This document shows positions 1 to 10,236 of a stretch of 64,000 nucleotides of DNA, in pieces. Within the stretch, counting starts at the first letter, position 1; every line of letters begins with the position of its first letter. This stretch comes from Apium graveolens (Eukaryota; Streptophyta; Magnoliopsida; Apiales; Apiaceae). Position numbers and translations under genes: made by a program. The notes under the pieces are model-generated. The model searched no databases. It worked only from the letters and a program-made list of their open reading frames with translations, and had not been told where the DNA came from. The stretch lies in the NCBI RefSeq assembly GCF_009905375.1, contig NC_133655.1, forward strand, positions 164,779,995-164,843,994, in the 5' to 3' direction.

Positions 1-389
1 ACGGTTCACTTAACTTTCGTTTTCGTTTATCGTTTGAGGGATCATACCCGGGATCTTATTACTTAGGTTCCCTTAACCTTTCTCAATACATTATATTCCT
101 TTTATGATCCTCTCTTAAAATCCTTGAATTTAAATCCTTTTTATCCTGTTACCTTATACTTAATTCTTTCTGTATCTGGTGGATTTTCGGGAAAAATCAA
201 AGTGTTCGAATTTGGATTCTGACGATCTTTACATACACTTATATCCCATATAAAGTACTAATAAGATCTCAGAATAACAATAGAAGAACCCCTACATAGT
301 GTGGCATGGAAAGTTTTCTTATTCAACATAATCAGCAAAACACTATTCATAAGGGTTACTAAAAGTTCAAAAATTTTGGGGTTATTACA
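1..389 (-). repeat. Chromovirus-type LTR, 5' end of the LTR, truncated by the window edge
   Basis: Read on the minus strand this stretch begins TGTAATAACCCC at 389, the TG start and sequence style of plant Ty3-gypsy LTRs, and continues leftwards as non-coding AT-rich sequence to the window edge. It abuts the GAG-pre-integrase coding sequence of copia element A without a linker, so it is most likely the edge of a gypsy element or solo LTR inserted into A. The other end and the target duplication lie outside the window. Confidence 0.65.
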
Positions 390-895
390 AAATTCCAGAT
401 TAGGCATGTCTCTCACCAAGTCCTTTTTGACTAGAGTATTGATTTCCTTGAAATTCAAGTAAGACAGTTTCTTATTCCATAGCTTGCCTTGCTCTACAGA
501 TGCCTTGATGTAGAAGCAACAAATTTCACCCTCATTTGCTGAGTCCAAGTCTGCAACAAATAAGCTTCCTTTCCTTGCTCCTTTTAGAGCAACTCCACCA
601 GTCTTTTTGCTGATAAAAATGCATTCTCCTTTGTCAAATGAGACCTTGAATCCTTTGTCTGCAAATTGACTAACACTAAGGAGATTCACTCCAAGACCAG
701 CTACCAGTGCTACATCTTTAATGACAACATTTCCAGAAATCAATTTTCTATATCACATTGTGAAACCTTTACTGTTGTCTCCAAAAGTCACTAATGGGCC
801 AGCCCTCTCCTCAAACTGTGATAGCAAGGTCATATCACTTGTCATATGTCTTGAGCATCCACTATCTATGATCCATATAACTTTCTTCCATTTTC
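390..895 (-). pseudogene. Copia pol fragment: aspartic protease motif and GAG-pre-integrase domain (element A)
   Basis: Translation of the minus strand gives a retroviral-type protease signature DSGCSRHM at about 845-875, then a GAG-pre-integrase domain with the usual LLSVSQ and LWNKKLSYLN segments down to about 392. In this family the protease releases gag and pol products, and the pre-integrase domain precedes the integrase core. A TGA at about 744-746 interrupts the frame just before the open 258-743 segment. That segment reads out of the copia domain at position 389 into unrelated LTR sequence, so its last residues are not copia protein. The zinc-binding tail and integrase core are missing. 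Confidence 0.85.
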
Positions 896-1030
896 CCTGT
901 ACATAATGAGTTTAGGTGTGTTTAGCAACCCAAGCTGTGTTGGGTACTATAATCTTGTTAACATATTTGATAGAGGTAGAGTTTGATGATTCAGAAAGAA
1001 TAGAATTTATTGAATGATATGCATTGTCCT

Positions 1031-1813
1031 TTAAGCTGAAGAATCAATATTGATTTCCTTAAGATCAACTCTCAGCTTATGGCAACTTGTCATTACTTTC
1101 ATGTTGTAAGGTATATAATCAAACTTGTCACAGAATGAGTAGGGATCTTCAGTTATTGCTTGATTGTACTTGCATGCTCCCACTCCTGTCTTACTAACTC
1201 CTGTCTTACTTGCATTCACAGAGCCATATTTTTTACATTGTTTTCTTGGAGCATCTACAACATAAGCAAAATTGTTGCTCTTGTTTATCCCAATCTTCTA
1301 ATTTCTATTCTTCTTTTTCTTTCTTGCATCTTTAGTTTTTACTTCCTTGACAGGTGTCTTGGAATCTTGGTTGACCAAGGACTTCTTTCCAGCTTTGGAA
1401 GTTGGAGTTGCTTCTGCATTTTTCTTCTCATTGTCTTCATCAGCAATTTCTTGCTTTATGATCAATTCTTCATTGAAATCTACTTCACATACTTTGAACA
1501 TAGGTGAACCAACCTTTCTCAGCATAGCTGGGACATCTTCATTTTCTGTTGCTTTTCCTTTACCGCCTACATTTTTCTTGTTGTTATTCTAAGCATCATA
1601 ATCAATGCTAATAGCTATGTTAACACATGGCTTGTTCTTCTCATGGTACTGAACAACCAACTCAGATGCATTCCTGAATGATTTCAGTTTTACCTCATTT
1701 TTTTCAATCTTCTCTCTTAACACAGTTTCAATCTCATTGGCACACTTCAACTTATTTTTCAAATATTCATTTTGTTGCTTGACTGACTCAAGCTCCACAA
1801 GCAGTAGATCCAT
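1031..1813 (-). pseudogene. Sirevirus gag C-terminal region/spacer with coiled coil (element A)
   Basis: Three minus-strand open pieces (1589-1813, 1298-1525, 1031-1219) cover the stretch between gag and protease. The 1589-1813 piece is a strongly heptad-like, Glu/Lys/Leu-rich segment compatible with a coiled coil. The 1298-1525 piece is Lys-rich with a basic end. Long coiled-coil gag extensions are usual in Sireviruses. The frame changes between pieces, so at least two indels or stops lie between them. No catalytic motif is present, and the assignment rests on position and composition. Confidence 0.55.
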
Positions 1814-2079
1814 CTTTTACTTCTCACCCTCAAGCTTCTCAGTAGTTTTTGTTAGCCAACTGACTTCCTCAGTAGCTTCTACTAAGCTAGTGTGTATATG
1901 GAACATCTCCACACTTCCACAGTCTCCTTATATTTACTAGCATTTAAAACAATGGTGGTTAGAGTTGGTACCTCTGATTTTGAAGTGGATGCTTCTCCAT
2001 GCTCAGAAGTCATAAGTGCATAATTTCCAACCTCTTCATCCTTATCATCAACATCAGTATCATCCCAATTCTTTTATTC

Positions 2080-2440
2080 TGCAATATAAGCTTTTCCAGA
2101 CTGCTTCTTCAAGAGAGCTTCATAATTTGCTTCGAGTTCCAGGTAAACTTTATCCTTCTTCACCTTTTTAGGCTTTGTACATTCAGTAACAAAGTGACCC
2201 AACTCATCACCTTATCTTTGATCTGTCCACAGATCCAGTTTTGTAGCCACCTTCGCTAACTGGATTGTACCGAGCCAGTGGTTTCCAGTTTTTGCTGTTG
2301 GAAGATTATCCCTTGCTTTTGAAAAACCTTGAGTTCTTGACTCTTATGTTGGAAAATTTCCTAGCCAAGTAAGCCATTGATTGGTCCATTTCATCTAGCT
2401 CATTTAAGGTGTAATATTCATCTTCCTCCAGCTCCAAGAC
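2080..2440 (-). pseudogene. Degenerate gag segment with zinc-knuckle remnant (element A)
   Basis: This stretch lies between the two clear gag pieces and the coiled-coil spacer. Around 2165-2225 the minus strand still shows a zinc-knuckle-like GHFVTECTK segment, the second half of a CCHC nucleic-acid-binding motif. The first half is disrupted by a stop or frameshift. The rest is low-complexity acidic sequence. I cannot extract a continuous reading frame. Confidence 0.5.
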
Positions 2441-2443
2441 AAC

Positions 2444-2833
2444 TTACTTCTGAGGTCCTTTGTTCTTTTGTTCCATAGCTTGAACAACTGGAACTTGATC
2501 ATCTTGCTCATCTTCACTTTCTTCTCTGTCATTCACAATCAAAGAACTTGAACCATCAACAACATGTCCATGATGTGCTTTCAATGACTTTTTTTGCAGC
2601 ATCTCAAGCTCATAAGTTTTCAAGATTTCATATAGAACTTCCAAAGTCATTCTGCTTAGATCTCTTCCTTCTCTTATGGCTAATATCTTTTGTTCAAGAT
2701 GGTTAGGAAGGGCTAGCAGAAATTTTAGGTTAACCTCCTCAACTTCATAGTATTTATCATGTAGCTGCAAGTCATTTATCAATTTGTTAAACCTTTCAAA
2801 AACTTCAGTAATTCCTTCTTTTGGTTTAGCCAT
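2444..2833 (-). pseudogene. Copia gag, UBN2-type domain, C-terminal part (element A)
   Basis: The 129-residue minus-strand translation shows hallmarks of the UBN2/Retrotran_gag family: a FERFNKLINDL segment, LKFLLALP, then the YEILKTYELE helix. These proteins form the virus-like particle that packages element RNA. It continues the gag fragment at 2924-3259 after a gap of about 90 bases containing a stop (around 2921-2923) and a frame change. It ends in acidic and Gln-rich low-complexity sequence. Confidence 0.85.
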
Positions 2834-2923
2834 AAAACCTTCTTACTGAGAAACCAGAATCCTCCTTTGGTTTGATCTAACCTCCTATGTTCCTTCACAT
2901 AGGATCTCTATCTTCTCCCAAAT

Positions 2924-3259
2924 CTATTTGGTTGTGTCACAGTTGACAATGTTATTGTACATTACATTGTCAAGTGACTCTATTAAGATCAGCTGCAAGC
3001 CACTATTCAGTGAGACTTTTTCTTTTTCAGGTTCAGTGTATTCTAAAGGATCTTTAGGAGCATAATATATTGGAATTACCATGTCTTCATCTGTAGATTC
3101 ATCAACTCTTACCATGGGGGTGAAAGGCCCATTCTTGAGGATCTGAATGTATAATGGATTGGCCATCCTGATGAACATCATCATTTTCTTTTTCCATAGT
3201 GTGTAGTTAGATATGTCAAAGGTAGGGATTTTGATACTGCTGAGTTTCTGTGTGTTCAT
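2924..3259 (-). pseudogene. Copia gag N-terminal part (element A)
   Basis: The minus-strand reading frame starts with ATG at 3257-3259, 38 bases inside the PBS, as expected for the first gag codon. The product begins MNTQKLSSIKIP and contains the YTLWKKKMMMFI segment typical of plant copia gag N-termini, followed by an acidic linker. A stop at 2924 ends the frame at the junction with the UBN2 core. Homologous gag occupies 28285-28977 in element E. Confidence 0.85.
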
Positions 3260-3296
3260 TCTTCTAAGATCTTTAATCTGTTTGCTTTCAAATTTT

Positions 3297-3308
3297 GCTC
3301 TGATACCA
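3297..3308 (-). other. Primer-binding site (initiator Met tRNA), element A
   Basis: The minus strand reads TGGTATCAGAGC, complementary to the 3' end of plant initiator methionine tRNA, starting two bases inside the LTR edge at 3311. This is the site where minus-strand DNA synthesis is primed and it fixes the element's orientation. Confidence 0.9.
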
Positions 3309-3616
3309 CTTGTTAGGTAATGAATACAACACAGGGGGGTGAATGTGTTTTAGGTTATTTTTCAGCTTTTTGAACTGATATGAATGGTGAACAAAGTAAT
3401 CTATCTTGTAGAGATAATATGCTTTAACAGTAATAATAAAACATGCACATGAACACACTATCTTTCAAAACTCACTTGATTTTATATTAAAATCAAGTAT
3501 GTCTTGCTACAAAATTCCTGGGTTCTTTGTTGATAAGAACTCAGCTTTTTTCTTGAGAGAGTTACAAGAATTTTGGATCTAATTGTTAACAACTAAAATA
3601 AAGCATCCAGTGTTTG

Positions 3617-3624
3617 CTTTATAG
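3617..3624 (-). promoter_or_regulatory. Candidate TATA box in LTR of element A
   Basis: The minus strand shows CTATAAAG about 310 bases upstream of the PBS, in the position expected for the U3/R promoter of a copia LTR. This is a motif match only. Confidence 0.4.
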
Positions 3625-3879
3625 AACAGTAAACACAGGTTTTACACAGCATACAATAGCATATACTAAAACCTACTTTAAGTTAACTAAAACTTTCTAT
3701 TTCTGGCTTAGTGTATCTTTGCAAATCGTGCAAGTCTTTGACTTTACTTTGTCAGTTAATCTTGGCCATTGATCTTGTATTCTTTAAGTTGCTTTTTGTA
3801 GACTTTTCAAATCAGTGATTGATTGGTTTGTTGATTGATAATCCTGGATATTTAAATAATCTGCATTTTGTACTGTGAG

Positions 3880-4300
3880 TTTTATATCGAGATCTCCAGT
3901 TTGTCATATAGAGAACTCGATATCTCGATAAGTATAATGGCTTATCGAGATCTCTTATTACTCTATAATTATTTTGACTTATCGAAGTCTCTGAGTTCTC
4001 TATAAGAGAATTAGGCTTGTCGATGTCTCCAATTTTCATGTCTTCATTTTGGCTTTTCGATGTCTCTAAGATCTCTAGTACAGAATTGACTTATCGATAT
4101 CTCAGAGATCTTTAGTGATATTTTGACTTATCGATATCTCTGAGATCTCTAATGATAATTTTGACTTGTCGATGTTTTCAATCTTCATGTCTTCATTTTA
4201 GCATGCCGATATCTATGAGACTTCTCTATAAGCTTTCCTTAACTTCTCGATAAGTCATTCTGGAGTTCTCAAATGACTTCTCTATAAGACTTAATCTGTG
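3880..4300. repeat. Cluster of palindromic TATCGATA / AGATCTCT motifs in Sirevirus LTR
   Basis: About ten degenerate copies of a unit built on GACTTATCGATATCTC lie at roughly 30-60-base spacing, for example around 3888, 3915, 3950, 3985, 4018, 4055, 4090, 4128, 4170 and 4245. TATCGATA and AGAGATCTCT are perfect palindromes. Sirevirus LTRs are known to carry repeated palindromic motifs in this region. The exact motif here appears family-specific. Confidence 0.65.
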
Positions 4301-4577
4301 ACTTGTAGATTTTTTGACTTATAATTTTTTTCCTAAAACAGATTTATTCAACTCCAAGCTTCTTCACACTTTGTCTAAGGCATGATCTTCATGATCTTCT
4401 TCCAGAGTTTCTTCTTAGGCTTGAGACTATTTACAGAAAAATACTCCAGTCTAATTAATTTACCCTTTTACAGACTTAAGTGATACAATAAAATGCAAAC
4501 TTAGATTATCATACAACTTACTTAGGGCTATCAATTCGACTTAGTCTTGTTATAGTACAGGAATGTCTTGCACAACA

Positions 4578-4850
4578 ACAGTTAAGCACACTCGCGGTAA
4601 CATAAAATATCTCATCCTGATAGCTCATAACATCGCCGTCTTTCTATTTCGATAATTCACTGATATACTACTCCAGTGATTGCTAGAAGCCTGATATGCA
4701 TTACTGTTCAACTTTACTCTGGATCCCAAAGTCTCTACTTTATCGTCTTGAATGATTCGCATCTACAATTAAAAGATGCAACCTTTATTGTCTAAACAAT
4801 AATTACTCGACGAACTGCTCGTCAAAACTCTATTCTCTACCCAAATGATG
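4578..4850. repeat. Chromovirus LTR fragment, duplicate of 10809-11080
   Basis: About 272 bases match 10809-11080 in the same orientation at high identity, including a shared TGCATTACTGTTCAAC segment and a shared CTACCCAAATGAT end. The second copy lies inside the outer solo LTR, so this is a fragment of the same LTR family. Element A inserted at its edge. No coding potential is seen. Confidence 0.6.
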
Positions 4851-5395
4851 ACCAATTACATAGAGCTTGCGCTCTTGTTTGAGGACAATCCTCAAGTTCC
4901 TCTGCCAGTCAAGGATGTTTGTTCCTGTCACCTTGACCTTCTCAAGGACTGATCGCACAGAGAAGCTGTTTGAATTATTTTCATTTGATATTTATAATGT
5001 TTAAAATGCATAAGATAAATTAGTCTACATATGATTATTAAATTATGTTCAAGTGATTAATCATATATATTCAAAATATATATCTCCCACTATTTTTATC
5101 AAATTAATAGCCCTAACTATTAATTCGAAAAGGATATCTTCTGTATACTTTCTAGTGAGCCAAGATCTATATTTTATCATATCTTAGGTCATCTTTGGCT
5201 TTTCTCCCAAAATAAGATTATTTAGATAGACAACGTTTGTCAATTATATCAACTATATAACTCTTGGATAGTTTAGTGGAACAACATTTATTCATATTTA
5301 TCCAATAAATCTCACCAAACTCTATGCCTCTAAGTTCACAATCCTATTGTGGTAACTTAGTTAAGTCTAACCCAAAAGTCTAAAAAGTATCATAT
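4851..5395. repeat. Copia-related non-coding block, copy 1, left part (matches 33975-34495)
   Basis: From about 4880 to 5395 the sequence runs parallel to 33981-34495 at high identity, starting with GAGGACAATCCTCAAGTTCC and ending with a shared AAAAAGTATCA segment. In copy 2 the block adjoins the gag end of copia element B, so it is probably the 5' leader or untranslated part of that family. It is cut here by the solo LTR at 5396 and resumes at 13521. No open frame is supported. Confidence 0.6.
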
Positions 5396-6342
5396 TGTGA
5401 CGCCCCCAAATCCGGGTTCAGAAGATTTGGTCGTCATGATGAAACCTCAATCCAAAATAACCAGTTTAATCGATAAACAAATGCCAACAGTTGAATTATA
5501 GCATCTGCGACCCCAAACTACACCAAGATCTTTTCAGGCTACAATTACTAAAAACAAGATATCCAATTTCAATAAATAATTTTTTCACTTCTTTTAAAAC
5601 ATCTTTTTCAACAAATTATAGACTCCAAACTAAACCTGATAGTATAACTTCGAAAGGAAGTGTACTAGGCCCAAATATAATAACTCAACTAATATACACA
5701 CAAACAACTTTGAAAGAAATAGAACTTACACTAGTTCCGTAAATCCTGGACCAACCACCTTCCAAAAGTTTCTTCCCTTGCTTTTCATGAATTACGCAGT
5801 TAAACAACGCAAGCTAATCCTCACTGGAAGGTTAAATTTAAACGGGCAAGTAGGAGTGAAAGAAAGGCTTAACAAGTTCAGTATAACATATATATGGTCT
5901 TTTGATGTAAAAACCCCTATATGCAATGAAGCAGAACATTTAAAATTACAATTGTTGAATTAGAAAATTTGTTAAAGAAAGTTCATTAAATATATTCAAA
6001 ACTCTTTCGATGTTTTTGAGAGAAAATATTTCAGCAATACTGTGAATCTCGACGAGAATAAAACTCGTAAAATAGTGTTTACATGAATATCGTAAACAAC
6101 AATACGGAACAGTGATTATGATGATAAAGAACGAACAACAGATAATCAATGATATCTGAATAATAACTGAAGCTAACAGTAATTATAAAACAGTAAGCAA
6201 TAAGTTTTATATTGGGAATCACAACATTCCGGCGGATGCACTATCACATGTTAATCAGCCACTGTGATGGAGATGGATCATGATTCGTAGAATTTATGTC
6301 CTAAACACGTGTACTGAAATAAAAGCTACATATCAGCCACAA

Positions 6343-9300
6343 TGTTACGACCGGTATTTTTAAATCTTATATATATATATATAATTGTGTGTATATAATT
6401 GAGATTTAAATTGTGTGGAATTATAAATGTGGGTGATCTATATGTTGAGTGCCTATAAATATAGTGTTTAATGTATTAGTTTATATAAAAAAATTTGAAA
6501 GGAAAATATTATTATTTAGTTTTTTAAATGATAATCAAAAGTATTTCATTCTATATGAAAAATGGATTTTTAAAAATCTTTTAACAACAAATTTTCAAAT
6601 CTTATATCATTAAATTTCTAAAATCATAAGCTATTTTATAATATATATTTTGTGATTTATGGAAGTGCATTTATATTTATAGAAATTATTTAATATAGAT
6701 TAGTTGATTTTTAATTTGCAAATTACTTAGTTGCCCATGCATGCATTTTACTCCCAACACAAAATAAGGGCAAATTTGGAAATTCCAACCCCACTAACTA
6801 CTACTTCACTAGCCAAGTTACTTCTTTATCCTTGAATGCAAAATGACACAAGCTTGCTTGATGGTTACTTTTGTCAATTCTCAATTCCACTCACATCTTA
6901 TTCAAATCAAAACCATAAAACTAAGGAAAATTTGTCATAATTCTCACCTCACTCTCACTTCACTCCACTCTCACCTCCCTTCTCCCTCTCTCGGCCCTCT
7001 CTCTCGGCCTATCACGGCCGAAGCCCCCACCCCCATTCTCCTTCATTTTCATTCAAACATACACCCTCCATTTAAGTAATCTCACTTCCCATATATTGTT
7101 CATTTATAATCAAAAGAGTTTATGATGAAAACCCTATGTTTTGATCTTGCATGGTAGTGTTTTGTTAAACTCAAAGTGAACACCCTTGATTCTTGTGAAT
7201 CTAAGGCTTTCACCATGAGATATATTATCATGGGGTTGAAAATGGATATATATGAGTGTGTCACACTTATGCAAATGTTGTTTTCATCCTAATCCATTCG
7301 GCCATGACTTGTTAGGAGCCGAATGGATGGTGTTCTTATTGCTTTGATTGATTTTTGTATGTTTATGTGATAATAACATGGATTTGGGAATAAAAACTTG
7401 ATAAAACTCTTTGTATGCTAAGTGATCATATTAGTTATGGTTAATTATAGGCTTGCATGGTGATTTTATGATGAAATTCTTATGGAAACCATAGTGTTTT
7501 TGGCTTGTAAGGTCGAAAGCATGCATGCATAGGTTCAACTCATGATTTTCGAAAGTTCTTGATCATTTGGATTGATTTTTGTTAATGAACTCTAATTTCA
7601 GTTGAGTTAAGATATTGATTATGATTTGTGCTCCTTGTTATGTGATTTTGATTCGTATATATATGGAGGATTTAAGTTGTTATTTTCGAAATTGTGATGA
7701 CTTGTAATTAGTGTATTGTTTTAACTCTTGTTTTGCTATATTGCACCTTAGGTAAGGATGATCTCCACCAATCCAATATTGGGTGTGGCAGTGTTAGTTC
7801 AGTAGGTTACCTTGGTTAAGGTTTAGTTTGGATTTTGGTTGATGTTTGGTTTGGTTTGTCAAGTGGGAAACATTGTGGAAAGGGGTACATTAGATTCTGC
7901 AGATTTTCAGTTTGGTATCATGAGGTTTAGGGCGAGATTTGACCTTGTAATTGTAATTCACTTTGAGGCCCAAGTCACCAGAAGCTAGTACTAGGGTATA
8001 CTTCAGATTTTAGGTGTTTTTTAGAGGTTTGTAGGTTGTTTGATTAGGTGCACGAGTGAAAACACTAAATCTATCCAGCAGGGGAGAATTTTACCGCAAC
8101 CTAGAAATAGGGAGTTTTGACCATGTCATGGGTAGGCTCTTACTAGTCCTTGGTTGACCCTAGTTATAGGGAGTGTCATAGGTGTTTTTCCCACCATAGT
8201 TCATAGGAATTGCGTTAGAATCATGTGTCACAAGTTAGTGCAAATCAGGACATTTTTCTGTCCAGAAAACAAGGGAACCTTGGACTTTAAGCTTAGGCCT
8301 AGGGAGGCCCAAGCTAGGCCTTTGAGTCACACCAAGATTGGGAGTTGCCTTATGATCATAAGAGTCTAGTGTAGAATTTTGGGAGGTTAACTTGAGGTGT
8401 AAGGGTGTCAACTACACTCAAGAAACCATTGATGTCATCCTGAAATCACTATAATGAGCACATTCACTTATCGCGTAGTTTTAGAGCACTTATGAGTGAG
8501 GCCTAGGTTGACCATCATAGTTGTAAGATAGTATAAGGTCAGTAGAGTGTAAGGACTAAGTCAGGGTCAATAGGAACTTGATGGTTTAGAAAAGGCACTT
8601 TGAGTTATGAGATCAATATTGGGAGTTTTGACTAGTTTAGCACAACTAAGTGACTTAAGTAAGTGGAGTGAGATCATCCAAGATTAGTGATGCAATATAG
8701 TGTGTTGATATATTATTATGTACTTAAATATGTTATGTGAGCATATGTGGCTATGTGAACTATTATGCTTATAAGGTAATTGTAAGCATGTATGTGTATA
8801 TAGGCCTAAGTGCCAAGGTGCTTAATTTCGGTTTATAATTAGGTTGAGTTAGTGAGAATATATTATAATGAGGTTATTATTATTTTGTGTAGGCTCACGA
8901 GACGAGGGTAAACTTTCCATTAAAGTCGAGTAGTGCTCCCAGTTGCTCCTACCTGCCAGTCAAGTCAAGCCTTTCTCAAGGCAAGTGTTTCAACCTACCA
9001 TTTTTTTGTTTACACTGCAAGTATGTGTTCACCCAGCTTTTATATATGATGCGAGTAGTCTAATTCACCTTGATATACATGTATACATGATCCAAGTGGT
9101 GTCAAATCTACCTTCCGTATTATATGTGAGTAATTCAAAAGTCATACCATGCTAGTATACCAAAGTAATTGTGATGTTGAACCCTGTATGAGTTATATTC
9201 AGTAACCTTATCTTAACACCTAAAAGTCAGTTATTCCTTAAAGTTGTTTATGATTGCTTGTTAACTCTATTCTTATCCCTAAAATATGGTACCCTGTTAT

Positions 9301-10236
9301 ACTTTGAACTGATGCTTACTTTCTTTATATTTTAATACCTATGTCTTATCTGGAACCACTACATTGAACCTAGTTTGACTTAGTTCCTTTATGCTATTCA
9401 ATAACCCCATTGAATCTCATTATTAAACCCCTTGTGGTAAAAAACTTTACAAATCCATTTGATAAGGTATCAGCCTAGTTGATCATGGCCTTAAAGTTTA
9501 TTGAACCTATCCCATGTGCTTCAAAGTTGATCTAGAACCCTTGATAAGATGTTCACTGTTTAAGAATTTAACCGTCGCTTGGCATCAACTTTTATAATAA
9601 AAACTTAAAAAGTAGATCTCAGTTCCAAAGGGGGACGAATGTTTTCTTAAAATAGTGGACCTGGACTGAGACGCAAGTCATTTCCGCTTTTAAATTATAG
9701 GCTTAAAGGTTGCCTAGGGATCCCATTAATGTTCTAGAACCCAGCGAGGTTCAGGATTACTTCGCGGCTGATCACCGGCTGTAATCCGTAGCGTCATAAA
9801 ATGGTCTTGAAAAAGAAATGGTTTTTAATTGTTTTGTTATAAATAAAAGATGCCATCACCCTGAAAGTTTATCTCTTGTTACTATATCATTGAATCTTTC
9901 ATTTCCATTGTTATTATTCTTGTTGATGTATGTTATAGCGCTTGCTGAGCATTTGGCTCACTACTTGCTTTCACCCTGATATTTCAGCTAGCAGATATGG
10001 TTAGATTCAAGCAGATAGCATGTAAGACTTGTGATGCCGATTCATATGTTTGAGCTCAGGTAGATTAGTGATCTTTTGTGTGAGGACTCGATTTTGAAAT
10101 CAGTTTGTAATAGTTAATAGTATTGGGCTGTTCCAAACCCTAAACTATAAGATCTTGGATTCAGTGTATTTATTTCCTTTTGTTAACTATTGTAATTATT
10201 AGTACAGTGTCTTTTGTTAAAATTTGGGGTGTGACA
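6343..10236 (+). mobile_element. Inner solo LTR (3.9 kb), same family as element D, plus orientation
   Basis: The element begins TGTTACGACCGG at 6343 and ends GGGGTGTGACA at 10236, and is flanked by a perfect CACAA duplication (6338-6342 and 10237-10241). Read in reverse complement it matches the D LTR at 35960-39826: compare 9730-9800 with 36580-36660 (the GATCACCGGCTGTAATCCG segment), and the CATTCGGC segments near 7308 and 38730. Its length of 3894 fits the 3867 of the D LTR. It has no internal genes. A CT-rich stretch at 6950-7060 mirrors the AG-rich one at 39000-39070. Confidence 0.9.

Larger units (their letters stand above)
390..4577 (-). mobile_element. Ty1-copia Sirevirus remnant A (5' LTR, gag, start of pol)
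   Basis: This is a minus-strand copia element that retains its 5' LTR (3311-4577), a methionine-initiator PBS, a UBN2-type gag with coiled coil, and the protease/GAG-pre-integrase part of pol. The gag type, the large spacer between gag and protease, and LTR ends TGTTGTGC...TAACA resemble Sireviruses and match the style of element E in the same window. Integrase, reverse transcriptase, RNase H and the 3' LTR are absent, being replaced at position 389 by a gypsy LTR or lying beyond the left edge. Many stops and frameshifts make it non-coding today. Confidence 0.85.
3311..4577 (-). repeat. 5' LTR of Sirevirus A (about 1.27 kb)
   Basis: The LTR is bounded by TGTTAGG next to the PBS at 3311 and by a CA end at 4576-4577; on the minus strand it starts TGTTGTGCAAGAC. 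It carries a plausible TATA box on the minus strand near 3617-3624. A cluster of degenerate palindromic motifs built on TTATCGATATCTC fills about 3880-4300. The mate LTR is not in the window. The left flank of the inserted DNA (4578 on) is chromovirus LTR-like sequence. Confidence 0.85.

Noticed and set aside
5491..9155. Several ORFs of 60-83 codons in the solo LTRs (5491-5742, 6843-7079, 8154-8369, 8943-9155)
   Set aside because: They lie inside non-coding LTR sequence, show no domain, and the matching ORFs are not kept in the D LTR.
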